Source: Planctomycetota bacterium (lineage in GTDB: Bacteria > Planctomycetota > UBA8742 > UBA2392). Taken from it: DNA of 64,000 nucleotides. The notes below the pieces were generated by a model. It was not told where the DNA came from and made no database searches. It was given only the letters and a program-made list of their open reading frames with translations. Shown one piece after another: positions 53,533-62,628 of this stretch; the first letter of the stretch is position 1, and each line of letters starts with the position of its first letter. Both the position numbers and the translations under genes were made by a program. The stretch is taken from positions 1 through 64,000 of the forward strand of contig QEVF01000013.1 of the NCBI GenBank assembly GCA_003576915.1. The letters run 5' to 3'.

Positions 53533-53745
53533 ATGCGCAAGCTGTTGCTCCTGGCCATCATTGCGATGGGTACGTCGTTCACCACGGGCTGCTTCTCGTT
53601 CGTGGACTGGCAGCACAACCTCAACCACCTTCGCGCGTGGAACGAGGACCTCGACCGTATGCATCGCACGATTGACCGGTACATCTTCAACTACGACTAC
53701 GACGACCCGAGCCGCGACATCCGTTACGAGTCGCCCAACACCTAG
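53533..53745 (+). CDS. Small predicted lipoprotein
   Basis: 70 residues from the ATG at 53533 (the frame is open upstream). The N-terminus MRKLLLLAIIAMGTSFTTGC has a lipobox-like TTGC at 17-20. The 50-residue mature part is helical and aromatic (WQHNLNHLRAWNEDLDRMHRTI, YIFNYDYDDPSRD). Unknown function; probably a membrane-attached peptide. Confidence 0.6.
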   Translation: MRKLLLLAIIAMGTSFTTGCFSFVDWQHNLNHLRAWNEDLDRMHRTIDRYIFNYDYDDPSRDIRYESPNT

Positions 53746-53835
53746 GCTTGGCCTCTCTTGCCGCTTCGCGACGCCCATGGCGTCGCGTAAGCGTTTAGAC
53801 ACCCGCCCATCGGCCCTTCTTCCCCGAGGCTGCCC

Positions 53836-54270
53836 ATGAATATCGCCGTCAAACGCCTGCCCGCCGCGGAGGGACTGCCCCTGCCCGCCTACGCCACCGA
53901 GCTGGCAGCCGGGGCAGATGTGTGCTCCGCCGAGGAACACAACCTGGCTCCCGGCGCCTGGGTGGCCGTCGGCACGGGGCTGGCCTTCGAGATTCCCGCC
54001 GGGGCGGAAATCCAGGTGCGGCCGCGCTCGGGCCTGGCCGCCCGTCAGGGCGTGACCGTGCTCAACGCGCCCGGCACCATTGACGCCGATTACCGCGGAG
54101 AACTGCGCGTTCTGCTCATCAATCATGGACGCGAACCCTTCATCATCACGCGCGGCATGCGTATCGCGCAGCTGGTCGTGGCCCCGGTGACCCGCGCCGC
54201 GTTCAGTGAGGCCCGGCGGTTGAGCGAAACGGCGCGCGGCGAGGGTGGTTTTGGCTCCACGGGGCGCTGA
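53836..54270 (+). CDS. dut: dUTP diphosphatase
   Basis: 144 residues. The motifs of trimeric dUTPase are in order: AGADVCSAE (motif 1), [12 protein letters not shown] (2), [17 protein letters not shown] (3), [10 protein letters not shown] (4) and the C-terminal [10 protein letters not shown] (5). It hydrolyses dUTP to dUMP and pyrophosphate. Confidence 0.96.
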   Translation: MNIAVKRLPAAEGLPLPAYATELAAGADVCSAEEHNLAPGAWVAVGTGLAFEIPAGAEIQVRPRSGLAARQGVTVLNAPGTIDADYRGELRVLLINHGREPFIITRGMRIAQLVVAPVTRAAFSEARRLSETARGEGGFGSTGR

Positions 54271-54406
54271 GGGACCAGCACGAAAGTTGCGGGCTCCGCT
54301 GGTGCCGCGGCCCCGTTTTTTCGTATTGTGCAACTGCGCCGCGTAGGGCCGCACGGTCATTGAGCCGTGAAGGGCGCAATTCTTCCAACCAACAACAGGA
54401 GTCCGT

Positions 54407-55015
54407 ATGAGGTGGCTCAGGACATGGGGGTGGCAGGCGGCCGCGCTGCTGCTGCTTGCAGCGCTGGCGCTGTCCGTGACGGCAACACCCGCCGAGGGCA
54501 AGGAGATTTACTGCGCGCAGCAGGAAGGCAGCGCCGATGCCGTGCTGACCGACAAGGCCGCTCCCTTCGGCAAGCTGGTCAAGCGCCTGAAGCTGAATGA
54601 CGTGCTCGAGGTGCTGGACGAATCGAGCAGCAAGACGCACATCCGCGTGCGCTCGGGCGGCGTCGAGGGCTGGGTCAAGCGCTCGGCCATTTCGGCTGGG
54701 CGCACGGAGCAGGGGGGCGATTCGGTGTCTTCGGGCACGGATTCCTCCAAGGCCGGCGCGGCAGCCAAGGGCCTGAACAAGGAAATCGAGAATGAGGTTT
54801 CCGCCAGCGACCCCAAGTACCGCGAGGCCATGGGCAAGGTGGACAATCTCGAGATCGCCGTCCATGAACAGATTGGCGGCGGCAATCAGGTGATTGTGAC
54901 GCGCAAGACCGCCAAGGGCGACGAAACGGAGAACGTGCCCAAGGACAGCGAGAAGATGCGCAACTCCTACAGCGGTTTTGGCACTGAAGGCGGACTTCTC
55001 AAACTCAACCCCTAA
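54407..55015 (+). CDS. Secreted SH3-like domain protein
   Basis: 202 residues. The N-terminal signal/anchor is WQAAALLLLAALALSVTATP. Residues about 30-100 form a bacterial SH3-like domain (KLVKRLKLNDVLEVLDESS, IRVRSGGVEGWVKRSAIS). The C-terminal half is charged and may be disordered. It lies nine bases before the M48 metalloprotease gene and is probably in one operon with it; it may bind peptidoglycan or target the protease. Confidence 0.75.
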   Translation: MRWLRTWGWQAAALLLLAALALSVTATPAEGKEIYCAQQEGSADAVLTDKAAPFGKLVKRLKLNDVLEVLDESSSKTHIRVRSGGVEGWVKRSAISAGRTEQGGDSVSSGTDSSKAGAAAKGLNKEIENEVSASDPKYREAMGKVDNLEIAVHEQIGGGNQVIVTRKTAKGDETENVPKDSEKMRNSYSGFGTEGGLLKLNP

Positions 55016-55024
55016 GAGGCGAAC

Positions 55025-56035
55025 ATGAAAACGAACAAGCGGATGATTGCGCTGGTGCTCGCCCTTTCGGCGCTGAGCCTGACTTCCTGCGCGGCCGTGC
55101 AGGCCCTGGCGCGGGGCGACGTGGGCGGAGCGATTATCGAGGCGGGCAAGACGGTGGGCGAAATCGCGGCGGCCGCCATTGAGGACTGCGCCAACGGCAA
55201 GGTATCCCAGGAATACACGGCCGAGCAGGAGTACTACATCGGGCGGGGCGTTTCCGGCGCCATCATGGTGCGCTATCCCGCCACGGAGGTGAACAGCGAC
55301 CCCCGGCGGCGGCAACTCGCCTACCTGAACCAGATGGCAGGCTACATTGAGGCCATGAGCTACAGCGTGGACCGCAGGAATCTCGGCGGCTACGTGGACC
55401 GCAGCGAGGAGGAGTGGGAGCGCCAGAGCCGCTTTGGCCTGTACAAGGGCGTGCGCGTGGGGCTGCTGGAGAGCAACGAGGTGATGGCCTATGCCACCCC
55501 CGGCGGCTTCATCTGGATTTCGCAGGGTGCTGTCAACATGTGCCAGAGCGAGGATGAACTGGCCGCCATCATTGCCCACGAGTTGGGCCATATCGTGATG
55601 AACCACGGCATGGACGCCTACCGCAAGGCGACGGAGGGCAAGATCACCGACAGCAAGGCGTTCCAGGCCTTCTCCAAGGAGATGGGCCCCGTGGTCGGCA
55701 ACTTCGCCGAAATGGTGGGCGGCTTTGCCGACAACCTGATCGAGAGCGGCTACAACAAAGACCAGGAATACGAAGCCGACAACTTCGGCACCCGGGCCCT
55801 GGCGGCGGCGGGTTATGACCCCAATGCCATGGCGCGCATGCTGGAGCGGGTGGAGGCCTATGAAAAGTCCCACAAGGACGACGACAAGTTCCTCAGCAAT
55901 CACCCCGATCCCAAGAGCCGCATCGAGAAGGTGAAGGACCTGATCAAGAATCCCAAGAACAACCTCAAGGCGCCGGCCGGCGATCCCGGCCGCACCACGC
56001 GCGAAAAGCGCTTTAGGGAAGTCTGGGGCCGCTAG
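55025..56035 (+). CDS. M48 family metalloprotease lipoprotein
   Basis: 336 residues. The signal sequence has a lipobox near residue 22 (LSLTSCAAV), so it is probably outer-membrane anchored in the periplasm. The zinc motif HELGH is in AAIIAHELGHIVMNHG, and the downstream Glu ligand is in YNKDQEYEADNFGTRALAAAGYDP. The mature part begins with a charged repeat region. The family includes BepA/YcaL-type envelope quality-control proteases. Followed by a strong bidirectional terminator. Confidence 0.88.
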   Translation: MKTNKRMIALVLALSALSLTSCAAVQALARGDVGGAIIEAGKTVGEIAAAAIEDCANGKVSQEYTAEQEYYIGRGVSGAIMVRYPATEVNSDPRRRQLAYLNQMAGYIEAMSYSVDRRNLGGYVDRSEEEWERQSRFGLYKGVRVGLLESNEVMAYATPGGFIWISQGAVNMCQSEDELAAIIAHELGHIVMNHGMDAYRKATEGKITDSKAFQAFSKEMGPVVGNFAEMVGGFADNLIESGYNKDQEYEADNFGTRALAAAGYDPNAMARMLERVEAYEKSHKDDDKFLSNHPDPKSRIEKVKDLIKNPKNNLKAPAGDPGRTTREKRFREVWGR

Positions 56036-56047
56036 CGCGTCCCGAAA

Positions 56048-56077
56048 AAAACACCCGGCCCCAGGGCCGGGTGTTTT
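56048..56077. terminator. Strong bidirectional terminator between M48 and trxA
   Basis: A perfect 14-base inverted repeat, 56048-56061 with 56064-56077, with a two-base loop and A/T runs on both sides. Confidence 0.9.
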
Positions 56078-56090
56078 CATGGGTACAGGT

Positions 56091-56420
56091 TCAGGAAGCC
56101 AGCTTGCTCAGGCGCTGGCGCAGGGTGCCTTCGGGCAGCAGGCCCGGGTGCTGGTCAACGACCTTGCCGTCCTTGAAGAATACCAGCGTGGGCACTGCCA
56201 TGACGCCGAACATGCCGGCGAGGTCAGGATTCTCGTCGATGTCCACCTTGCCGATGGCGACCTTGCCCTTGAACTCCGTGGCCAGTTTGTCCACGATCGG
56301 CGAGAGCACCTGGCAGGGGCCGCACCAGGTGGCGCTGAAGTCGATCACGGCCGCCTTGGACTTCTTGAAGCTCTCAAAGTTGTCATTCGTAACGTGTACC
56401 ACGTCGGCCGAAGCTGCCAT
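56091..56420 (-). CDS. trxA: Thioredoxin
   Basis: 109 residues from the ATG at 56420 (GGGAG site 7 bases upstream); an earlier ATG at 56447 would add nine residues. The active site is SATWCGPCQVLSP. The cis-proline loop is VMAVPTLVFFKDGK. This is a normal cysteine thioredoxin, in contrast to the WUGPC protein at 41,967, so the genome keeps both forms. Confidence 0.95.
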   Translation of the reverse strand: MAASADVVHVTNDNFESFKKSKAAVIDFSATWCGPCQVLSPIVDKLATEFKGKVAIGKVDIDENPDLAGMFGVMAVPTLVFFKDGKVVDQHPGLLPEGTLRQRLSKLAS

Positions 56421-56686
56421 GTCAGTCTCCCGTTTCAGGCCGTCCATTCGGCCTCATCGTCACAACGGCGCGAGCTTAAGAAATATTCCTTGGGCGCAAA
56501 GGGGCAAGCGCTGCGCATTGATTCCCGCCGGTGTTGTTGCGATACTCAACCCTCCGATGGCGCCCCTTCCTTTCGCAACGGGAAAGTCCCGTCGGATGTT
56601 GCGTAACCATAGGTCTGCGCGCGCCGTTGGGCCTGTGCGGACAAGCCCCTGTGTGCCGTGCCGGGCACTGACCGGCAATCGGGAAC

Positions 56687-59539
56687 ATGCCGCGTCTGTT
56701 GATTGAAAAAGGGCCGGACCGAGGCAAAAGCCTGACGCTGAAGTTGGGCGATCAGGCCGTCGTGGGGCGCGACGCCCAGGCCAACCTCCAGTTGTCCGAC
56801 GTCATGTGCTCGCGCAAGCACTTCCTGATCGCGAGCAAGGGCAGCGTTTTCGGCCTCAAGGATCTGGGTTCGGCCAACGGCACCCAGGTCAACGGCAAGA
56901 CCGCCGAGGGCCCCGTCAAGCTGGCCCACGGCGACATGATCCAGTGCGGCGAGACCCTGCTTTCCTGGCTGGCTGACGAGTCAGACGCCAAGCAGGGGGG
57001 CCTGATCGGCCAGCAGATCGGCGGCTACCGCATCGAGATGCGCCTGGGCCGCGGCGCCATGGGCACCGTGTACAAGGCCATCCAGCTCTCCCTGGGGCGT
57101 ATCGTCGCGCTCAAGGTGCTCTCGCCTGACCTGGTCAAGGACGCCAAGTTCTGCGAGATGTTCCTCAAGGAAGCCCGGGCCGCGGGCGGCCTCAACCACC
57201 CCAACATCATCCAGGTCTATGACGTCGGCGAGGAGAAGGGTCAGTACTACTTCTCCATGGAATTCGCCGCCAAGGGCAGCGTGCTGGACCTGCTCAACAG
57301 CGCCAAACGCATCGAGCTGCTGCGCGCCGTCGTCATCATCAAAGACGCCTGCCGCGCCCTGGATTACGCCGAGCGCAAGGGGCTGGTACACCGCGACATC
57401 AAGCCCGACAACCTGATGGTGATGGACGACGAAATCGTGAAGCTGGGCGACCTGGGCCTGGCCATGAGCGCGCAGGAACTGCAGGGCGAACAGGCCGGCG
57501 TGTTCGGCACGCCGCACTACATTGCGCCTGAACAGGCCATGGGCAAGCCCATTGACCACCGGGCCGACATTTACGCCCTGGGCGCGTCCTTCTACCGCAT
57601 CCTCACGGGTCAGACCCTGTTCACCGGCCAGACGGTCAAGGAAATCCTCAAGAAGCAGGTGCGCGACCCCCATCCGCCCATCACCACGCACCTGCCTGAT
57701 TGCCCGCCGGCCATCGTCACCATCATCGACAAGATGCTGGCCAAGAACCCGGCCGAGCGCTACCAGCACGCCGGCGACGTGCTCAACGACCTCGACAACT
57801 GGCAGTCTCTGGCCAGCAAGAAGGGGGGCGTGCAGCCCGCGGCCTTTGCCAAGGCCGTCAAGGCCCCCGGCGCCGAACTTCAGGAACAGATGGTGGCCTC
57901 CGCCCAGCGCCGCAACCTGGCCCTCGCCGCCATTGCCGCCGTCGTGGGCGTGGCGGCGCTCTCCATCATGGTCTGGGTGTTCTTCTTCAGTGACGCTCCC
58001 GCGCCCCACACCAACGTGGCTGAGGCCAATAACCCGCCGGCCAACCTGCCGCCCGCCCATAACGGCAGCACCACCACCCAGCTCACCCCCGAGCAGGAGA
58101 GCGCCAACCGCAAGCTTCAGCAGGCCATCGGCGCGGCACAACTCTCCAGCAACAAGGGCGATCACGCCGCGGCCATTGCCATTCTCGAAAAGGCCCTCAA
58201 GGACAACGCCCAGGCAACGGAAAGCGCGCAGGCGGAAGCGCGCAAGTACCTCGAACAGGTCAAGCTCAAGGCCGAACAGGAAGGCCAGTCCGAACAGGCC
58301 ATGCGCGAGGAGTGGTCCGAGACGCAGCGGCTGAAGGCGGCCAGGATCGAGGAATACAAGTACAAGGGGGCCGACGACATCCTGCGCGGCTTCATTGAAA
58401 AGCACGCCGAGGTCCAGCACCCCGGGAAGAAGAAGATCTGGGACGACGCCGACGCCTACTGGCGCGCCCAGTTCTGGGAGGACGTCAAGCGTCACATCGC
58501 GGCTTTGCGCCAATGGGTGGTCAAGCAGAGCGAGCAGGCCATCCTCGAACAGGACCTGGAAAAACGCCTGGCGATTTTCGAGGCGGCCCAGGCCAGGGCG
58601 CAGGCCGCCCATGACGCCTGCGACCACGAAGACTCGCGCAAGGAACTGAAGAAGGTCCTCGACTCGGTCACCTCCAACGTGGACATCGTCAAGCGCAGCA
58701 TCGCCGACGAAAAGCGCCGCGCCGTGGAGCAGGCGCTTGCTGAGTGCGAACAGGCCGTAACCGACCTCTGCACCTCGGTGGGCAACGACATACAGCGCGG
58801 CGACTTCCGCACGGCCATGGCGCGGGTGGACAACTACGAAAAGTCGGACAAGAGCTGGAACCAGTACAAGGCGGACCCCCGCTTTGCGGGCGTGGGCGAA
58901 GTGCTGCGCCGCCGCCGAGAGCAGACGCGGCACGAGTTCGAGGCCCTGCGCGCGCTGGGCGCGGGCAGCCGCGGCGCCCTGACCTCAGCCCCAAAGCAGG
59001 CGGAGTTGCTCAAGCAGAAGCCCTGGCCCAAGGCGGCGGCTGACCTGTTCGGATCCAAGGACGCGCGCTTCCGCATGGACGTGCAGGACGCCGCCAGCGA
59101 CCGGCAGTGGACGCTCACGGTGTTCGTGGGTTCAAACAAGAACGAATGGAGCGCGGGCGATTTCGCCCCCAGCGGCAGCCGCAACGCCGCCGGCCTGGCC
59201 GCGGCCATCACCCACCTGGCCTTCAACGACGACGCCCTGCGCGCGGCATTGCTGCAGCCGGGCAGCGTCAAAGGCGACCCCCCGCTTGTGGCGGGGCTCT
59301 GGGCGTGGCTGGCGGAACTGGGGCACACCTACGAGTTCTTCGCGCTGATGGACAACTGCTATTCCCAGGCCCCGGCTTCGGACCCGGGGCGGGCTGTATT
59401 CCGCGAATACATGGCCTACGCCCTCAAGATGCAGGCCCGCGACGAGTTCGACCGGGGAAATGCGGCGCGCAGCGAAGAGCTGATCAAGCGCCTGAACACC
59501 GACGAATTCGCGGGCACGCGCGCCCGCAGCGCAAAGTAG
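56687..59539 (+). CDS. FHA-Ser/Thr protein kinase with membrane anchor and helical sensor region
   Basis: 950 residues. FHA domain at 1-95 (VVGRDAQANLQLSD, CSRKHFLI, GSANGTQVNG). Kinase domain about 110-375: glycine loop LGRGAMGTVY, catalytic Lys in IVALKVL, HRDIKPDNLMV, then DLG instead of DFG (VKLGDLGLAM) and GTPHYIAPEQ. A membrane helix lies near 407-430 (ALAAIAAVVGVAALSIMVWVFFF). The outside region (430-950) is long and helical, with coiled-coil or TPR-like content (KQSEQAILEQDLEKRLAIFE). Hanks-type kinases with such outer regions sense envelope signals. The FHA in cis may bind autophosphorylated sites. Confidence 0.88.
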   Translation: MPRLLIEKGPDRGKSLTLKLGDQAVVGRDAQANLQLSDVMCSRKHFLIASKGSVFGLKDLGSANGTQVNGKTAEGPVKLAHGDMIQCGETLLSWLADESDAKQGGLIGQQIGGYRIEMRLGRGAMGTVYKAIQLSLGRIVALKVLSPDLVKDAKFCEMFLKEARAAGGLNHPNIIQVYDVGEEKGQYYFSMEFAAKGSVLDLLNSAKRIELLRAVVIIKDACRALDYAERKGLVHRDIKPDNLMVMDDEIVKLGDLGLAMSAQELQGEQAGVFGTPHYIAPEQAMGKPIDHRADIYALGASFYRILTGQTLFTGQTVKEILKKQVRDPHPPITTHLPDCPPAIVTIIDKMLAKNPAERYQHAGDVLNDLDNWQSLASKKGGVQPAAFAKAVKAPGAELQEQMVASAQRRNLALAAIAAVVGVAALSIMVWVFFFSDAPAPHTNVAEANNPPANLPPAHNGSTTTQLTPEQESANRKLQQAIGAAQLSSNKGDHAAAIAILEKALKDNAQATESAQAEARKYLEQVKLKAEQEGQSEQAMREEWSETQRLKAARIEEYKYKGADDILRGFIEKHAEVQHPGKKKIWDDADAYWRAQFWEDVKRHIAALRQWVVKQSEQAILEQDLEKRLAIFEAAQARAQAAHDACDHEDSRKELKKVLDSVTSNVDIVKRSIADEKRRAVEQALAECEQAVTDLCTSVGNDIQRGDFRTAMARVDNYEKSDKSWNQYKADPRFAGVGEVLRRRREQTRHEFEALRALGAGSRGALTSAPKQAELLKQKPWPKAAADLFGSKDARFRMDVQDAASDRQWTLTVFVGSNKNEWSAGDFAPSGSRNAAGLAAAITHLAFNDDALRAALLQPGSVKGDPPLVAGLWAWLAELGHTYEFFALMDNCYSQAPASDPGRAVFREYMAYALKMQARDEFDRGNAARSEELIKRLNTDEFAGTRARSAK

Positions 59540-59587
59540 GCTCTATCGAGAGTTGTTCCGGCGGACTCCGCCGGGCAGGTAGGAAAC

Positions 59588-60964
59588 GTGGCCATCACTG
59601 ACTTTCTGGTGTTCAGTTGCATCCTCACGCTGAACGCGTTCTTCTGCGCTTCCGAAACCGCACTGACGGGAGCCTCGGAAGCCGCCGCGCGCTCGAGAGC
59701 TGATTCCGGTTCGCGCCGCGGCAAGCTGCTGCTCAAGCTACTGGCCGACCGGCCCCGCGTGGTGACGGCGCTGCTGATCGGCCAGAACATCGCCGGCGCA
59801 GTGCTGGCCGTTTACTCCTCCCGGGTCATCGATGACACCCTGGGGGCGCAGCTTTCGCCGGTCCTTTCAGCATTGCTGGCGGTGGCCGTCTCCATCCTTC
59901 TGCTGCTGGTTTTCGGGGAGGTCATTCCCAAGACCCTGGCCGTGCGCTTTGCGACACCCTGGGCCCTGTTCTTCTCCGGGCCTGTGTTCTTCACCACGCT
60001 CGTCTTCTGGCCCGTGACGGCGGTACTGGGCGTGGCCAGCAACGGCATTTTGCGCCTTGTGGGCAAGCACGAGGAGGGCGCCACGGTCAGCGTGGATGAA
60101 ATCCAGACCATCGCCAAGATGGGCCAGGAGATGGGCGTGATCGACTCCATGGAAATGGAGATCGTGCAGAAGGCCAGCGTCCTCAACGAAACCAAGGTGC
60201 GCGACATCATGGTCCCGCGCACGGACATCCATGCCATTCCCGCGCGGCTGACCCTGGCCGAGCTGCGCCAGGCCTTCAAGCGTGATCTGTTCTCGCGCAC
60301 GCCCGTCTACCTCGGCGACCTGGACGACATCATCGGCGTGCTCAACTTCAAGGAGCTGCTGCGCCTGTCGCCGCAGGATGAGGCCCGCTTCAAGCTTCAG
60401 GACTATCTGCACCCGGCGCTTTTCGTGCCCGAGGCCATGAGCGTGGGCGTGCTCCTGACCAAGATGCGCGAGCGCCGCACTCACATGGCCATCGTGATCG
60501 ATGAATACGGGGGCACCTCGGGGCTGGTCACCTTCGAGGACATCGTCGAGGTGCTGGTGGGCCGCGTGGAAGACGAATACGACGTCACGGCCAAGCTGAT
60601 TGAACGCCGCGAGAACGGGCTGTGGGAGGTGGACGGCCGCCTGACCCTCGAAGAGCTTGAGGAGACCCTGGGGGTGACCCTGGGCGAATCCGAGAAGGAA
60701 GGGGTCACCACGGCTGCAGGGCTGGCCCTGAAGGCCTTTGGGAAAATACCGGCGGAAGGCGACGCTACAACGTTCAATAAGCTCAGCCTCAAGGTGACGC
60801 GCATGCGCGACCAGCGGGTGCGACGCCTCGAGTTGCGCTGCATTGAGGAATGCCCGGCGGAGACGGAAGGCCGCGTCGAGGTCAGCGACCACCCCCTCTC
60901 CGACGAATCGGCTATCATGCCACTGCCGCGGCCCCAGCCGCCTACGTCAGGAAGTCAGCCATGA
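59588..60964 (+). CDS. CNNM/CBS/CorC-type membrane protein (hemolysin-family)
   Basis: 458 residues from the GTG at 59588. The CNNM membrane domain (residues 1-150) has about four hydrophobic segments and the EVIPKTLAVRFA motif. Two CBS domains follow (VRDIMVPRTDIHAI and MRERRTHMAIVIDEYGGTSGLVT). A CorC_HlyC FAD-like domain is at the C-terminus (WEVDGRLTLEELEETLGV). Proteins of this type export or sense divalent cations such as Mg2+/Co2+. Its stop overlaps the next start (ATGA). Confidence 0.9.
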   Translation: MAITDFLVFSCILTLNAFFCASETALTGASEAAARSRADSGSRRGKLLLKLLADRPRVVTALLIGQNIAGAVLAVYSSRVIDDTLGAQLSPVLSALLAVAVSILLLLVFGEVIPKTLAVRFATPWALFFSGPVFFTTLVFWPVTAVLGVASNGILRLVGKHEEGATVSVDEIQTIAKMGQEMGVIDSMEMEIVQKASVLNETKVRDIMVPRTDIHAIPARLTLAELRQAFKRDLFSRTPVYLGDLDDIIGVLNFKELLRLSPQDEARFKLQDYLHPALFVPEAMSVGVLLTKMRERRTHMAIVIDEYGGTSGLVTFEDIVEVLVGRVEDEYDVTAKLIERRENGLWEVDGRLTLEELEETLGVTLGESEKEGVTTAAGLALKAFGKIPAEGDATTFNKLSLKVTRMRDQRVRRLELRCIEECPAETEGRVEVSDHPLSDESAIMPLPRPQPPTSGSQP

Positions 60965-62565
60965 AGTTCACCGCACTCGCCCTGCTGCTGCTCACCGGTT
61001 TGGCCGCCCGGCTCCAGGCCCAGGGGGGGCCGCAACTGCCCGCCAACTCCAGCCAGGCCTCGCCCTCCAGGGAAAGCTTCCTGCTCGAGCCCTCGGGGCT
61101 GGCCACGGGCGCCAAAGACGCCTACCTGCGCCTGGTGTCCAACACCCCCGCCGGTTTTGCCAGCAGCAGTTCCAAACAGCCTGAAATCCGCCTGGGCGAA
61201 GGTGTCAAGCTGGTCACGGGCAGCTTCCGCCTGCTCAATCCCAATGAGGCGGAATGCCGCGTCAATGTGGACCCGGACGCCTTTGGCACCGTCGAGGTCA
61301 GCCTGCTCTTCTATTCCGTGAACGGCACTTCCGTGCTGAGCACCCAGCGCGCCACGCTGGGCCTGTTGGGTCCCACGAAGGTCTCCGGCATTGACGTCTC
61401 CGTGGAGAGCGTGGCACTGGTGCGCGTGAACGTGAGCGAGACGCAGGCCGCGGGCGTGGTCGTACTCAGCGGGCCCGTCAATGGCGCGCTCACACTGGTG
61501 GCCCCCACCGGCTGCCGCTTTTCGCGCGCCCCCCAGGTCACTACCTCCAAGGGCTCCATCAACACGCCCGGCCTGTCCGAGGGCAACACGCAGTTCAGCT
61601 TCGGCGTCGGCAACGCCGCCCAGGAATCGGCCGTTGTGCGCATCGCAGAAATCTTCTACGACACCTCCACCTTCACGCTCACGGGCGGAACTCCGGGCGC
61701 CCTCAACTGCGAATTGCGCGGCGGCGCCCTCTCGGGTCAGAGTACCCTCGTCGCCAACGCCTACACGGCCCTGGCCACCATCGCCGGAACCAACGACAAC
61801 GTCGACACCCAGCCCACGCCCGGCAATCAGGGCAGCAACTCCACAAGCACCCCAGACGGCGCACCGGTGACCACTACCGTGCCCGGCGACAGCGCCTCCG
61901 GCGGCACGGGCCGCTCCCGCGATTCCGAGCGTCCGCCGCGTCAGGGCAATCAGGGCAACCCGCCGGCGCCCGCCCGCAGTTCGGCCGCGCCTTCGGGCTC
62001 CACCTCCCCGCAGGGCGGCTCAAGCGCGCCGCCCCCTCCGGCGCCCGCGACGCGCGGCGATGTTCCTCCTCCGCCACCGCGCGGCGATGCTCCGGCGCCG
62101 CCGCGCGCCGTGCCCGCAGGCTCGGGCGGCTCGGGCGCGGGCGGCGATGGCGGAGCACGCTGGGTCAATGACCCCAAGCCTGCCGCGCCAGCGGAAGCCC
62201 CGGATGCCGCGCCGAAGATGGCGCTGATCACCACGCCGGGCCTTTATTTCTGCGACCGAGATTTCCGGCCCGTGGACATGGTGGTGCTGAATTCGCTGGT
62301 GTCGGACCGCGCTTCGGCCCGCGTCTGGATTGTGGTCAAGCTCGAAAAGGACAAGAACCCAGACGCCGTGGAAACCATCGATGTCACGCTGCGCGTCAGC
62401 GGTACGGCACGCCAGCTCAAACTGACCGAGACGGGCAAGAACACGGGCGAGTTCCGCTGTGACAAGGCCGGGGTGCTGCTGGTAAGCGACGAAAACCCGG
62501 AGAGCAACCCCGCGGAAAAGCCGGTCAGCGAACCCAAGGCGCGGCCCAGCGGCCTGGGACGCTGA
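60961..62565 (+). CDS. Secreted beta-domain protein with long Pro/Gly/Ser-rich linker
   Basis: 534 residues from the ATG at 60961, coupled to the upstream stop. A signal peptide (MKFTALALLLLTGLAARLQA) precedes a ~250-residue beta-rich region (VEVSLLFYSVNGTSVLST, ALNCELRGGAL). A ~130-residue low-complexity region of Gly/Pro/Ser/Ala (PPPPAPATRGDVPPPPPRG) follows. A further ~120-residue beta domain (ARVWIVVKLEKDKNPDAVE, LKLTETGKNTGEFRC) resembles carbohydrate- or adhesin-type sandwich domains. No family named. Probably surface-exposed. Confidence 0.7.
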   Translation: MKFTALALLLLTGLAARLQAQGGPQLPANSSQASPSRESFLLEPSGLATGAKDAYLRLVSNTPAGFASSSSKQPEIRLGEGVKLVTGSFRLLNPNEAECRVNVDPDAFGTVEVSLLFYSVNGTSVLSTQRATLGLLGPTKVSGIDVSVESVALVRVNVSETQAAGVVVLSGPVNGALTLVAPTGCRFSRAPQVTTSKGSINTPGLSEGNTQFSFGVGNAAQESAVVRIAEIFYDTSTFTLTGGTPGALNCELRGGALSGQSTLVANAYTALATIAGTNDNVDTQPTPGNQGSNSTSTPDGAPVTTTVPGDSASGGTGRSRDSERPPRQGNQGNPPAPARSSAAPSGSTSPQGGSSAPPPPAPATRGDVPPPPPRGDAPAPPRAVPAGSGGSGAGGDGGARWVNDPKPAAPAEAPDAAPKMALITTPGLYFCDRDFRPVDMVVLNSLVSDRASARVWIVVKLEKDKNPDAVETIDVTLRVSGTARQLKLTETGKNTGEFRCDKAGVLLVSDENPESNPAEKPVSEPKARPSGLGR

Positions 62566-62584
62566 CCCCTGTGGCCGGAATCGC

Positions 62585-62610
62585 AAAGGGCGCCCAGAGG
62601 GGCGCCCTTT
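62585..62610. terminator. Bidirectional hairpin between convergent surface protein genes
   Basis: An 11-base perfect stem, AAAGGGCGCCC (62585-62595) with GGGCGCCCTTT (62600-62610), and a four-base loop. Confidence 0.75.
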
Positions 62611-62628
62611 GAACTGCCCTGAGGCCTG

